Source of the DNA: Nakaseomyces glabratus
Lineage: Eukaryota; Ascomycota; Saccharomycetes; Saccharomycetales; Saccharomycetaceae
Direction: 5' to 3'
Length of the DNA stretch: 64,000 nt
NCBI RefSeq assembly: GCF_010111755.1
Contig: NC_088961.1
Span: forward strand, 1,054,001 to 1,118,000
Shown: in pieces, positions 30,293 through 40,235 of the stretch
Layout of the letters: each line of letters opens with the position of its first letter
Numbering within the stretch: the stretch's first letter is position 1
Notes under the pieces: generated by a model
What the model was told of the DNA's origin: nothing
The model's input: the letters and a program-made list of their open reading frames with translations, nothing else
Database searches by the model: none
Translations under genes and position numbers: made by a program

Positions 30293-32707
30293 TTAATCGC
30301 TTTCAGAATCTGAAGGATTAGCAATGTGCAATGGGCCTCTGAACATGAAGTCTCTTTCAGTCTTAGCAGACAGTTGACTTGCCCGGGATTCACTTCTCCC
30401 CCTCTTGGCCTTAGTTTCAGCGTTGGCATAGTCAAGCATGGACAATTTGGATGGTAGAGCATGCTCAGAGGCTTCTTCCTCGTTGTATCCTGTACCCAGT
30501 TTGTTCTTCTTGCGAGTATAATAACTAACAACTGTATTACTTCTAGTGACAGTGTTATCTGTCGTTGCAGTACGTGATTTCTTTTCACGCAGTGGCGCCA
30601 TTGCATCATCACTATCATATGCTTCATCTCCAGGAATTTCATCCAAATAATCTTCAGAACCGGTTTCTGAGGACTGATCGACATCTTTATCTGTGTTTTT
30701 GTGCAAAAGGTTACGGAATTCCTTTGTGTGATCAATAACACTTCCAGTAGGGGTATTAGGGAAACTAGAACTGCTGCGCTTTGTATCGGTAGTATTTTCG
30801 TTAGCGGTCTCAAGGGTAAGCAATTTCTGTTTTACTCTACCATGTTTAATACCGATCTGCTTGGCATTAGTCCTTAGTTTGACACGAATGTTTTTTGGTT
30901 GTATCAAGTTATTCTTTTGCTTTATAGAGATTGGTAAGTTGGGTGGAGGCTCTAAGAAATTCGATGTTGGGTTGTATTTTAACCGGATCTCCTCCAAATA
31001 GCTGGATACCAATCTAAAAGTGTTCTCAGATCTTGGTGATATGATATTGTTAGATATACCACTATTCTTGTCCATAGAGCTTCTAGCACTGATTCCACTC
31101 TCAGTATCAACTTGGGCTTCCTTTTCATTGTGGAGGTTGGTCGGAGTGGTGAATGACTCACTTGCTGCAGATATAGTCCCCAAAGGCGTACTTGTAGTAG
31201 ATTTATAAGCTTTTGGTGTACTCATATTAGCAGAGCTAGTTTCAGTGCTAGTGCTGGTATCGGCATTCGGTATGGTTGACATATTGGAAAATATATTTGG
31301 AGTAACATCTTTGCTATCAATTTCAGAATAATTGTTCTGAAGTGGTTTCAACGGGCCAAAAGATGCAGAACTTACTGTGGTAGTATCATCATCGTTGGTA
31401 TTTGTAGCCTGTAAGTAAAATGATGGTCTATCTTCATTGACAACCCTAAGAGTGCGTGCCTCATTGCTTGCCGTGGTTTGTTGTTGAATCAGGGTCTCAC
31501 TATTATAATGGCTGGATTCAAAGGATTTGACCTCATTATTAACCTCTGCAACGGATGAATATGAACAATTCAACCCTGCAACTGATGATGAGGACGATAT
31601 TGATGATGAAGATGATGAAGAGTGATATGACGAGTCCGCATTTACTACTCTCAAAATATCCTCATTACTGACATCATCCTGAAGCATAACTGGACTGCCT
31701 TCATGCCTATCAGACTCCAGTGATTCCAATCCCGATTTACTATCATCATCTTCAACATCTGGTACAAACGAAAAATTACTATATGACTTTTCCTCTTCCG
31801 ATCTCATGTCATCATCTTTTTCTGTGTTTGGTTCTACAGTCAATGGCGGTACATTGGAATAAAGACTATCCAAAATAGAGTTGGTGTCTATCCTTTCGGA
31901 ATCTATACCAAGAATTGGCGGGAGAATATCTTGCGATGGTGATAAGGCCTTTTCATCAATGCTTTCTGGTGATAAACTCTGATTATTCATATAAGAATCA
32001 ATATCATCCACTAGTTTCTCTGCTTCTGATTTCTGTCTCTTGTGTCCTGTAATATTGGTATTTATTTGCACTTCATTCATTTTTTGAGATAAATCTCGTA
32101 AATCTTCTGTCTCGTGGTTAGCTTGTACCATATCAGACGGTACTGGGATCGACGATATTCTCTTGGCATTAGCTAATTCGTCTTCGTTAACCGGAGGGGG
32201 TGGCGGCCTACTAAACCTGGCCTTACTTGGCATCTTAACATCTATTAGCTCGTTACTAATCGCATTGGGATCTTCTTCAAGTCGAAATGGATTGTTTTCT
32301 CTTAATCTCCTCGCAGAATCTGTAGATGAGAGTCTTATATTTTCTGGTCTTCTTCCAGAACCTATGTTTAAGTTGTCATCATTAAGAAACGGATTGCTAT
32401 TCCATAGGGGCTCTTTACCCAGGGGGTTTGACACTGCCTTTATTGGTTTATTCACTTGCTTGACTCTCGCAGTCTCCCCGTCGGTACCTTTTGCGTTAGG
32501 CACAGATGCGCTCTTATTTAGAGTTTTTTCTTTCCTATTGCTCGGAGCTGATGAAGACTCCTTACCTTTTACTTTGAAAGTCGAGGATGGTGTACCCACA
32601 TGAACAGGGCTCTCGTTGCCCTTTTTGCCATCGGAATTGCTACTCTTACTATCCCCAAACAGGAAAAACGACTTCCGCTTCAATTTCCCTGCACCACCAC
32701 CAAACAT
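30293..32707 (-). CDS. Uncharacterised Ser-rich protein, YDR239C homologue
   Basis: Protein of 804 residues with the ATG at 32707. It begins with a basic segment (GKLKRKSFFLFGD), then is largely low-complexity: Ser/Asn/Asp-rich, with a run of serines near residues 365-380 and acidic stretches. A more conserved-looking patch lies at about 560-640 (RLVSSYLEEIRLKYNPTSNFLEPPPNLP, then IKQKNNLIQPKNIRVKLRTNAKQIG and IKHGRVKQKLLTLE). No catalytic domain is recognised. S. cerevisiae Ydr239c has been reported to associate with ribosomes, but its function is unknown. Assignment rests on position between SEC26 (YDR238C) and SNU56 (YDR240C). Confidence 0.8.
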   Translation of the reverse strand: MFGGGAGKLKRKSFFLFGDSKSSNSDGKKGNESPVHVGTPSSTFKVKGKESSSAPSNRKEKTLNKSASVPNAKGTDGETARVKQVNKPIKAVSNPLGKEPLWNSNPFLNDDNLNIGSGRRPENIRLSSTDSARRLRENNPFRLEEDPNAISNELIDVKMPSKARFSRPPPPPVNEDELANAKRISSIPVPSDMVQANHETEDLRDLSQKMNEVQINTNITGHKRQKSEAEKLVDDIDSYMNNQSLSPESIDEKALSPSQDILPPILGIDSERIDTNSILDSLYSNVPPLTVEPNTEKDDDMRSEEEKSYSNFSFVPDVEDDDSKSGLESLESDRHEGSPVMLQDDVSNEDILRVVNADSSYHSSSSSSSISSSSSVAGLNCSYSSVAEVNNEVKSFESSHYNSETLIQQQTTASNEARTLRVVNEDRPSFYLQATNTNDDDTTTVSSASFGPLKPLQNNYSEIDSKDVTPNIFSNMSTIPNADTSTSTETSSANMSTPKAYKSTTSTPLGTISAASESFTTPTNLHNEKEAQVDTESGISARSSMDKNSGISNNIISPRSENTFRLVSSYLEEIRLKYNPTSNFLEPPPNLPISIKQKNNLIQPKNIRVKLRTNAKQIGIKHGRVKQKLLTLETANENTTDTKRSSSSFPNTPTGSVIDHTKEFRNLLHKNTDKDVDQSSETGSEDYLDEIPGDEAYDSDDAMAPLREKKSRTATTDNTVTRSNTVVSYYTRKKNKLGTGYNEEEASEHALPSKLSMLDYANAETKAKRGRSESRASQLSAKTERDFMFRGPLHIANPSDSESD

Positions 32708-33041
32708 AACAAGTATTGCTCACAGATTTACCACAATTTAGATTGAGTAACTAAAGTTGCTGGCCTTAAACGCTAGTTTAAACTCTTGACAAGGTTGCCA
32801 CCGCTGTGAAGCTCATCGCACTTTTATCATTGAACTTTAACTTTAAAATCAAAATCCCCAGAAAGTTCGGGTTTTCCGCTATTTTCGCCTGTAAAGTCGT
32901 GTGGGTACATAGAGCTATGAATGCTGGAAATATATATGGATGAAGAGATTGATTTTATGCTAGATTATATTATTACCATCGCTATATAGTTGTGAGCATT
33001 TGAAATATGTTCTTTTAATGAAACTAAAGATATCGATAGTT
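32708..33041. other. Intergenic, YDR239C-homologue promoter / SNU56 3' flank
   Basis: 334 bp. Nothing specific seen beyond AT-rich sequence. Confidence 0.55.
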
Positions 33042-34475
33042 TTACGTTTGCTCTTGCAATAGTGCCAAAATACCTTCCAGAGCAGTGACGATATATTCTG
33101 CTACACCCCCGATGCTGAGTATCCTCACAGTGCTTGCATTAGGTTCATCTTGGCCCCTTATGTATCTTGTCAAGTCTAGGCCATCAAGCCATTGCTTCGA
33201 TTCATGCTCATTGTTATAATGCAGTACAACGATGTTACAGTTAGACTTGTTTCTTAACTCGTCAAGGTTACTGAACAATGTGTCCGAGTCCTTTTTTGGA
33301 AACTTAACATACACTTTTACTATTTGGTATGCAGATATTTTCTTCACAGAATCTATTGACGCTCTCACAGTGGCAATACATCTACCTCTGATCTCTTCAA
33401 TTGTCATGAATCTGGGTCTTCCAGGCGATGCTCTAGATTGTGTTGGTAAGGGACTTGCCTCCTTTGCGGTGTATGGTTTTCTGATTGCAGTGCTAGTAGC
33501 TTGATGGCTATATCTGCTTGATGGTACATTGTGTGATTGGTTGTTTTGAAACCTTGATTGGATGGGTTTTGAGGCTACGTTATTATTTCCGTTGGTACTA
33601 CTGATGGCATCAGAACTCTTGGCTGCTGTTGTCTGAACTTCGGTGGTTATCTTATCCTCGTTTTCATCTAGTAGTGTTTGTACATAAGTTTGAAGCTTTG
33701 CCTTAGTGTTCTGTACAAGTGGTAGATTTTTATCTATTACAGCCTGGGAATCAATTAGCATTCCCTTCTCTAACATCGACACCTCACCTAGTCCAAATCT
33801 TGTTCTTTTTGAAAACAAAGCCAACTCTCTCTTAAATGTTGCATATATGTCATCCTTGTTCTTTCCAAATTTCACTTTAGATATAAAGTTTGCCAGTGTA
33901 TTTATCATATCCTGTATATTATTAGATTCAGTCGGTGTACAATTTAGTTCCTTAAATCCGGGTATCAGTCTCAGTGCCGTCTCCTTTAATTGTAGAGTAG
34001 TTCTGTCAATAGATATCACTGTATTATCTGGTACAAAGAAAGTACCATTGCAGAATATATGACTGTCGAACTTGAAATAATCTGAAGTTTTACTGTTCAA
34101 CCTTTTCACTGCTGATAGTAGAACTGGGACAACGAGACAGAAATCCAAAACACTAAAATTTCTTAATATGACAACATGTGTATACAATTGGCCACTTACC
34201 GTTTTGAAATGCAGTCTTTCTTGATCCACATATCTCAATAAATGTTGAATGCATTGCACTATGGTGTTATTTGTCTCACAGCTTAACGGTATCAGCACTA
34301 CACTCCTCTTCAGCACTTTATCTGAATTTTTATGTAGCTTTCGTATCCTATCCAGATTCTTCCACAAATCATAACTGTCCTGCGTTAGAGCTGGGTGCCT
34401 CTTCGCTTTCTTATTCAATGCACTTCTATTTTCCCTGTCACCATCATATCCATTGCGTGCCCTTTTGCGCATCAT
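33042..34475 (-). CDS. SNU56: U1 snRNP component Snu56
   Basis: The first in-frame ATGs are at 34475 and 34472 (MMRKRARNGYDGDREN), giving 477 residues (S. cerevisiae Snu56 492). A basic N-terminus is followed by folded segments with DSYDLWKNLDRIRKLHK, SVVLIPLSCETNNTIVQCIQHLL and HIFCNGTFFVPDN. A Ser/Asn-rich linker covers about 280-345, and a C-terminal domain contains RGRCIATVRASIDSVKKIS and TVRILSIGGVAEYIVTALEG. Snu56 is a yeast-specific U1 snRNP protein that contacts the pre-mRNA/5' splice site region, and works with the Prp42 encoded at 21987. The neighbours SEC26, the YDR239C homologue and PRP28 reproduce the S. cerevisiae order. Confidence 0.88.
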   Translation of the reverse strand: MMRKRARNGYDGDRENRSALNKKAKRHPALTQDSYDLWKNLDRIRKLHKNSDKVLKRSVVLIPLSCETNNTIVQCIQHLLRYVDQERLHFKTVSGQLYTHVVILRNFSVLDFCLVVPVLLSAVKRLNSKTSDYFKFDSHIFCNGTFFVPDNTVISIDRTTLQLKETALRLIPGFKELNCTPTESNNIQDMINTLANFISKVKFGKNKDDIYATFKRELALFSKRTRFGLGEVSMLEKGMLIDSQAVIDKNLPLVQNTKAKLQTYVQTLLDENEDKITTEVQTTAAKSSDAISSTNGNNNVASKPIQSRFQNNQSHNVPSSRYSHQATSTAIRKPYTAKEASPLPTQSRASPGRPRFMTIEEIRGRCIATVRASIDSVKKISAYQIVKVYVKFPKKDSDTLFSNLDELRNKSNCNIVVLHYNNEHESKQWLDGLDLTRYIRGQDEPNASTVRILSIGGVAEYIVTALEGILALLQEQT

Positions 34476-34857
34476 TCTACCCAAGTCACTTAATGGCCCT
34501 AGTATATTAATTCTTCACTGATACGTGTAAGCAGTTCTCTATTACCATAGTGTTGAACTCCAATACCAGCTAAACACAAACATCGAAATGTATGTTCTAC
34601 TTTTCACCTCATCGCTGGCTCGGTCCGAGCTTTAGCTATAAACTCTCCCACAGTCAGTTATGTAACATAAACTAAATTCATAATTACAGAATTAGAATAG
34701 TTTTAAATACGTATTGTTAGAATATTATACAGCGATACTATTGTTGTTACATCCCTTTCATGACTTACAGCGGTTCCATTGTTCAAACAAGAAATTTTCC
34801 TAGTACACCTCTCCTTATAGTCAATACTGATTTGCAACCAACATAACTTTTAAGTGA

Positions 34858-34945
34858 CTCTCGGTAGCCAAGTTGGTTTAAGGCGCAAGACTGTAATTTC
34901 AACACTGAAATCTTGAGATCGGGCGTTCGAATCGCCCCCGGGAGA
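34858..34945 (+). tRNA. tRNA-Tyr (GUA anticodon) with 13-nt intron
   Basis: The 88-bp gene folds as a full cloverleaf. The acceptor stem is CTCTCGG (34858-34864) with CCGGGAG (34938-34944) plus A discriminator. The D arm contains TAGCCAAGTTGGTTTAAGGC, and the anticodon stem pairs CAAGA with TCTTG. The anticodon GTA is at 34893-34895. The T arm contains GTTCGAATC as the B box. An intron of 13 nt (34897-34909) sits one base 3' of the anticodon, the standard place for eukaryotic nuclear tRNA introns. Mature length is 75 nt before CCA addition. The sequence is nearly identical to S. cerevisiae tRNA-Tyr. The tract of 9 T (34950-34958) is the Pol III terminator. Confidence 0.97.
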
Positions 34946-34949
34946 CTTA

Positions 34950-34958
34950 TTTTTTTTT
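34950..34958 (+). terminator. RNA polymerase III terminator of tRNA-Tyr
   Basis: Run of nine T starting five bases after the tRNA 3' end, ample for Pol III termination. Confidence 0.9.
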
Positions 34959-35106
34959 GGTAAAATTACACTGTTACTATAATAGGCCTCTGGTATTATT
35001 ATGCAGAACAAAAGCATTCCTGCCTTTTAGTACACATAGTTACTACTTTAGTTATGTAGTTCGATTTTTTTGTCTTATACTTTTGGATGCTTTTCTATAA
35101 AAGTAC

Positions 35107-36792
35107 TTAATAAATGATCCTGTTTCGCGTCTCTGAAACTATGCCGAAATGTTTTGCGCATTCTTCTGGGAAATCGTTTTCCTTGTTAGGATCGACATCT
35201 TTAACATACTTGGCTAGTTGTTTGATCAGCTGTGGGTCCTCTTCACCAGTTAAATAAGTAACAGCTATACCGGTCTTGCCGGCACGGCCCGTCCTACCAA
35301 TTCTGTGTATATAGTCGTCAAACTTCTTGCTCATTTGGAAGTTTACTACCAGTGCCACGTCAGGTATATCTAGACCACGCGCAGCTACGTTAGTTGCTAT
35401 CAGTACGTTAGCAGTACCTGATTTCAGTTTTTGAATAGCACTTTCTCTTTGGGATTGTGATTTGGAACCATGTAATGTTACAATATTAAATCGGTCTGAC
35501 AGGCGAAGCGTTAGCCAATCTGCTGTCTCTTTATAGTTGATAAATATGATAGCCGGTAACCCATTCTTAATAAGATCATCCTTTAAGAATGACAATTTCT
35601 TATCGTCATCTCCAGTATGTCTTACAACTTGTGTAATGAGCGGTTTGTCACTATCCCAACGTGAACCGACAGATACGTGCAATGGATTCTTCAGGTAGCC
35701 CTTGGCGATGGACTCCACGGACGAAGATAATGTAGCAGTGAACAGCATAGTTTGTCTTGCAGCTAATTCGTCTGCCATCAAGTGTGATAAGATTGACTTC
35801 ATTTGATCTTCAAAACCTAAATCGATCATTCTATCTGCTTCATCTAAGACCAAACTCTGAATCTTGTTCAAAACCACTAAATGATTATCAAGGACATCTA
35901 GTAAGCGACCAGGGGTGGCAATAAGTATATCACAACCATTCCTGAGAGTATGCGATATGTCACTCATTGAATGCCCACCCACTATTGAAACGGCATTGAG
36001 GTTTTTCTTGTTCTCCCAAGCACTTAATAGTCTATTAATCTCCTGAGAAATCTGCTGTGCTAACTCCCTTGTCGGTACCAGTACCAAGGCCAAAGGTCCA
36101 TCCAGCGTTTTCAGATTTACAGGTCGTGCAGGTAAAGCATCGAGTCTTGCCAAGATAGGTATTGAGAACGCCAACGTCTTACCCGAACCCGTAGAGGCGA
36201 TACCCAGGATATCCCGTGGTACAGATTTATTACTTGAAATAGCATTAGGTATAGTGATTCTCTGGATAGCAGTGGGCTCGTCAAATCCCATCCCCTCAGT
36301 TAACGCCCGCACTAGATCGGTTGGAATAACATTCGTTTCACTCCAATTCCTCAGTGGATGCTTCACGGCACCTTTCCCTTTGCTAGTAATATTGAACTCT
36401 TCACGCATAATTCTCCAATCTCTCTCATCCATTTCCACTAGCAGCTTTTCCCGCCAACTCTTACCCAAGTACTGCGCTTCCAAATCATCACCTTGGTCTT
36501 CTTGCTGCCGTATCCTCTCTAATATAACAGGGTTCACAATCGGTTGGTACCCTTCCAATGTATTATCAGCGGGATCCCAGTCGAAATCCAAACGTTTGCT
36601 CTTCTTCTTACTCTCTCGAGCACTATCCTCGGCCACCTCATCTACATTACGCTTCTTGGCATACTCTACACCCAAATCAACTTCATCGTTGCTGTGCTCT
36701 ATGACCACTCTCTCGCGCTCTTCCACGCTCATATACTTCGGGCCAGCACTCCGAGACTTCAGCAACTGGTGCACATCAATAGGCCTAGTCAT
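35107..36792 (-). CDS. PRP28: DEAD-box RNA helicase Prp28
   Basis: I start at the ATG at 36792 because MTRPIDVHQLL aligns with the first residues of S. cerevisiae Prp28; this gives 561 residues (588 there). A further in-frame ATG at 36855 would add 21 residues. The Prp28-specific lead-in GKSWREKLLVEMDERDWRI comes before the core. Motifs in order are PTAIQRITIP (Q motif), ASTGSGKT (about residue 200), VPTRELAQQ, ATPGRLLD, LDEADRM (about 315), FTATL, FINYKETADWL, TNVAARGLDIPD and HRIGRTGRAG (about 497). Prp28 displaces U1 from the 5' splice site so that U6 can pair. It is divergent from PEX5, as in S. cerevisiae. Confidence 0.96.
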   Translation of the reverse strand: MTRPIDVHQLLKSRSAGPKYMSVEERERVVIEHSNDEVDLGVEYAKKRNVDEVAEDSARESKKKSKRLDFDWDPADNTLEGYQPIVNPVILERIRQQEDQGDDLEAQYLGKSWREKLLVEMDERDWRIMREEFNITSKGKGAVKHPLRNWSETNVIPTDLVRALTEGMGFDEPTAIQRITIPNAISSNKSVPRDILGIASTGSGKTLAFSIPILARLDALPARPVNLKTLDGPLALVLVPTRELAQQISQEINRLLSAWENKKNLNAVSIVGGHSMSDISHTLRNGCDILIATPGRLLDVLDNHLVVLNKIQSLVLDEADRMIDLGFEDQMKSILSHLMADELAARQTMLFTATLSSSVESIAKGYLKNPLHVSVGSRWDSDKPLITQVVRHTGDDDKKLSFLKDDLIKNGLPAIIFINYKETADWLTLRLSDRFNIVTLHGSKSQSQRESAIQKLKSGTANVLIATNVAARGLDIPDVALVVNFQMSKKFDDYIHRIGRTGRAGKTGIAVTYLTGEEDPQLIKQLAKYVKDVDPNKENDFPEECAKHFGIVSETRNRIIY

Positions 36793-37025
36793 CTTTGTAC
36801 TTTCCAGCGTCTCTGCCGTCCATTTCCTCCATCTGAACTTCCTTAGTACTAGCATCTTACTGCAATGACGGTCTCTTATTATGTTCTCCAGTTTCAGCTC
36901 ATCGGACAAGAACTCGGAATATCCGAAGCCCTGGAAGTATAAAAGGGAAGCATCTTTCAAGTTCCAGGAACGTCCCTTACAGCCTGGAGTCACAAAGAGA
37001 CAGGAGCAGAAGAGTGCAGATAACG

Positions 37026-38798
37026 ATGAATATGACTGATTGTTCTGTGGGGTCTAATCCCTTAGCGCAGTTGAATAAGCATGCGCAAGGCCAAGGGAGC
37101 TCCTTGAGTAACACTCATGTGAGACACAGCGGTGGCGTCAGTGGGTCTAATGTGTTTAGAAGCGGACAAAATGTAGTCTCTGAGGATGGGAGGCAGCAGC
37201 TGAACAGTTTCATGTCGCAGCCTATGCGGCTTGGCGAGGACAAGATGCACCCGGCGACACCGATGGGGAGCTCCATGGGGAATGCCATCGGTGGTTCCAT
37301 GATGCAGGTGGATGATAGTTCTATGAGGAGTGCGGGTGATTCACAGTGGACTCGTGAGTTTAGGCAGAACACTGCTGGGAAGACTAATATGGCTCAGGAG
37401 ATGGGATCATCAGGTGCCGCTATGGCCAACAGTAATGCTTGGAAGTTTAGGTACTCTCCAATGACCAATGTGAATAACACCGCACCACTGAGACCATTTA
37501 ACAATATTATTAGGCAGAAGGAACGTGCTAATGGGTTAGAAACTGGTGATATAGCTTGGAATGACAAGTTTGATGAACTTGAGAAAGAAGTATCTGACAA
37601 GTTAAACTTTAAAGATGGTGAAACTGTGGAGAAGATGGACACCGGAGCTGAGATGCAGCAGGATAATCTGGAAACTGGAGATAGTACTGACTACCAGAAA
37701 GAATTTCAAGAAGTATGGGACTCAATTCAGCAGGACACTGAAGAGATGCTGTCATATAAAGATGACTATGAAGACATGTTAAATGACACCGATTTTGAGA
37801 GGAGCTTTCTCGGTAAGCGTGCTGTTGAGTCCCTCGAGTACAAGTTTGAGAACCCATCTGAGAACCAGTACATGAATAATCCGAATGCTTATCAGATTGG
37901 TTGTATTTTGATGGAAAATGGTGCTAAGCTAAGTGAAGCTGCGTTGGCGTTCGAGGCTGCTATAAAACAGGACCCGAAGCATGTGGATGCTTGGTTGAAA
38001 CTAGGTATAGTGCAGATACAAAACGAGAAAGAGCTCAACGGCATGAGTGCATTAGAGACATGTCTCAAGTTAGATCCGAACAATTTAGAGGCTATGAAGA
38101 ATTTAGCTATTAGTTACATCAATGAAGGTTATGACATGAGTGCTTACAACATGTTGAACAGGTGGGCTGATACCAAGTATCCTGGTTTTTACAACAGCGC
38201 AGAATTGGAAGGTAAGAGGGATGAGCATGAGAACATCCATAGCAAGATGACCAGAAGATTCTTGAGTCTCGTGAATAGAATAAATTCTGTGGATCCCGAT
38301 ATACAGCTATGTCTCGGTTTACTGTTTTACGCTAATGATGAGTTCGACCGTACCATCGACTGTTTCCAGGCTGCATTGAAGGTGAATCCCAACGACGAAC
38401 TGATGTGGAATCGCCTGGGTGCTTCATTGGCCAACTCAAATAGGTCAGAAGAAGCCATACAAGCGTACCATAGGGCACTACAGTTGAAACCCTCGTTTGT
38501 GAGGGCACGCTACAACTTGGCAGTGTCATCTATGAACATTGGATGTTACAAAGAAGCCGCGGAACACTTGCTCACCGCACTAAGCATGCATGATGTCGAG
38601 GGAGAATTCGAAGTCCAGTCCACACGCAGCAACAGCATCTCCTCCGCCGACAAGTACTCCTTCTCCGGGTTCAAGCCAACAGATAACCTACTAGAAACAT
38701 TGAAAAGAGTGTTCATATCCATGGGCAGAGACGACCTTTTGGACAGGGTAAGGCCAGGCATGGACCTCTCCCAGTTCCGTAACGAGTTCACTTTCTAA
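37026..38798 (+). CDS. PEX5: Peroxisomal PTS1 receptor Pex5
   Basis: The first in-frame ATG is at 37026 (MNMTDCSVGSNPLAQLNKHAQ), giving 590 residues; a second ATG lies two codons on. Cys6 in the conserved DCSVG context matches the cysteine ubiquitinated for receptor recycling. Diaromatic WxxxF-type motifs occur at WTREF (about 108-112) and WNDKF (about 178-182) for Pex13/Pex14 docking. From about residue 285 there are TPR repeats: KLSEAALAFEAAIKQDPKHV, LDPNNLEAMKNLAISYINEG, IDCFQAALKVNPNDELMWNR and GASLANSNRSEEAIQAYHRA. Pex5 imports proteins bearing C-terminal SKL-like signals, among them probably the catalase encoded at 4861-6384. Synteny with YDR244W is exact. Confidence 0.97.
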   Translation: MNMTDCSVGSNPLAQLNKHAQGQGSSLSNTHVRHSGGVSGSNVFRSGQNVVSEDGRQQLNSFMSQPMRLGEDKMHPATPMGSSMGNAIGGSMMQVDDSSMRSAGDSQWTREFRQNTAGKTNMAQEMGSSGAAMANSNAWKFRYSPMTNVNNTAPLRPFNNIIRQKERANGLETGDIAWNDKFDELEKEVSDKLNFKDGETVEKMDTGAEMQQDNLETGDSTDYQKEFQEVWDSIQQDTEEMLSYKDDYEDMLNDTDFERSFLGKRAVESLEYKFENPSENQYMNNPNAYQIGCILMENGAKLSEAALAFEAAIKQDPKHVDAWLKLGIVQIQNEKELNGMSALETCLKLDPNNLEAMKNLAISYINEGYDMSAYNMLNRWADTKYPGFYNSAELEGKRDEHENIHSKMTRRFLSLVNRINSVDPDIQLCLGLLFYANDEFDRTIDCFQAALKVNPNDELMWNRLGASLANSNRSEEAIQAYHRALQLKPSFVRARYNLAVSSMNIGCYKEAAEHLLTALSMHDVEGEFEVQSTRSNSISSADKYSFSGFKPTDNLLETLKRVFISMGRDDLLDRVRPGMDLSQFRNEFTF

Positions 38799-39083
38799 TA
38801 AGTAATACCTGTATAAAATAAATGACTTAATATTCATCCATTACATTCGATATCTTGTAACTAATTATATTTAGAAAGTTGTCACTTCCATTAGGAAGAC
38901 TTCGATGCCCTTCGCTAGTTGCCTGCGAAAGAAAAATTTTTGGGAATTTGATCCAAAATGAACTTGTAAACAATACTTCAATGCCGTATTTAGAGGGGGT
39001 GGACTGGTTCAAACTGGGTTGGTAGCATTGTTAAGTGTAGCACCCGAGTATTACTCTGACAAGAAAAGTTTCTACTAAGAGCC

Positions 39084-40235
39084 ATGTCAAGGAGGGCCTC
39101 GCCTGTGCCACTAGATGAGAAGCTAGGGTATGATGAAACAGATGATGAGGTATACGATAAGCGGTGGAAGAATGTGCGGGTTCAGCAGCATAGATTGATG
39201 GATTTGTTCAGTCAGTTCAAGAACTACTTGCTTTTGATAGGTATAGTACTGTTCTTGTGGAACTGGGTGGACAACAGCGCAGGGGGTGAGACTGTTCGCT
39301 CGATCCGCTCTAATACACAACTGTATCCAGCAGATTATGTGAATAATGAATATGGTATGGGTGATATTGCCACCACTACGGGTATTAGATCGTGGTGGAG
39401 AGGGAAGCCAAAAGTTGTTATTGTCTTGGCCGCCAATGAAGGTGGTGGTGTTTTGAAGTGGAAGAACGAGCAAGAGTGGGCCATTGAGAAAGTATCCATT
39501 GCCAACAAACTAGAGTATGCACGTAGACATGGTTACGGTCTTATACTAAAGGATATGACCACTGCTAAGAGATATTCTCATGAATACAGAGAAGGCTGGC
39601 AAAAGGCCGATATCCTTATGGAGGTCATGGACGAGTTCCCAGAAGCAGAATGGTACTGGTGGTTAGATCTTGATACTCTAATTATGGAACCAAGCAAATC
39701 ACTAGAGGATCATATTTTCAAGAGAATAAACTCTTACACTTATAGAAAGTTGGACGTGTTCAATCCATTGCAAATGCAGGATGACATTCCATATGTAGAC
39801 TATTCCCAGCAGATGGATCTTCTAGTCACACAGGATTGTGGTGGTTTCAACTTGGGGTCTTTCTTACTAAGAAATAGTGAATGGTCTAAAGCTCTATTAG
39901 ACCTGTGGTGGGATCCGATCTGTTATGAACAAAAGCATATGATCTGGGAGCACAGAGAACAGGATGCCCTCGAAACTCTATATGCAAACCAGCCATGGAT
40001 TAGATCAAAAGTAGGTTTTCTACCATTGAGAGCCATTAATGCATTCCCACCAGGTGCATGTTCTGAATACAGCGATGATCCACAATATTTCTACGAGCCA
40101 AATGCCAGAGATTTTGTGGTTAATATGGCGGGTTGTCAATTTGGTCGTGACTGTTGGGGAGAAATGAAGTACTACCATAACTTGAAGCAAAAATTGAACA
40201 GATCATGGCTAAGGAAGCTATTCTTCTTTATTTAG
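39084..40235 (+). CDS. MNN10: Alpha-1,6-mannosyltransferase subunit Mnn10
   Basis: Protein of 383 residues (S. cerevisiae 393), ATG at 39084. It has type II topology: a cytosolic tail of about 47 residues, then a transmembrane helix at about 48-63 (YLLLIGIVLFLWNWV) and a lumenal GT34 catalytic domain. The domain shows PKVVIVLAANEGGGVLKWK, EWAIEKVSIANKLEYARRHG, the DxD motif in WWLDLDTLIM (about 195-197), and DCGGFNLGSFLLRNSEWS. Mnn10 acts in the Golgi M-Pol II complex that extends the mannan backbone of N-glycans; in fungal pathogens this shapes the cell surface. The position matches YDR245W, between PEX5 and TRS23. Confidence 0.96.
   Translation: MSRRASPVPLDEKLGYDETDDEVYDKRWKNVRVQQHRLMDLFSQFKNYLLLIGIVLFLWNWVDNSAGGETVRSIRSNTQLYPADYVNNEYGMGDIATTTGIRSWWRGKPKVVIVLAANEGGGVLKWKNEQEWAIEKVSIANKLEYARRHGYGLILKDMTTAKRYSHEYREGWQKADILMEVMDEFPEAEWYWWLDLDTLIMEPSKSLEDHIFKRINSYTYRKLDVFNPLQMQDDIPYVDYSQQMDLLVTQDCGGFNLGSFLLRNSEWSKALLDLWWDPICYEQKHMIWEHREQDALETLYANQPWIRSKVGFLPLRAINAFPPGACSEYSDDPQYFYEPNARDFVVNMAGCQFGRDCWGEMKYYHNLKQKLNRSWLRKLFFFI

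Larger units (their letters stand above)
34476..35106. other. SNU56-PRP28 intergenic region with tRNA-Tyr
   Basis: 631 bp that in S. cerevisiae corresponds to the interval containing AMD2. No amidase remnant is visible. A tRNA-Tyr gene with its terminator occupies 34858-34958. Confidence 0.65.

Noticed and set aside
36793..36993. Extending PRP28 upstream to 36993 or 36855
   Set aside because: 36993 is a GTG. The ATG at 36855 is possible, but the ATG at 36792 aligns with the family N-terminus (MxRPIDVxQL).
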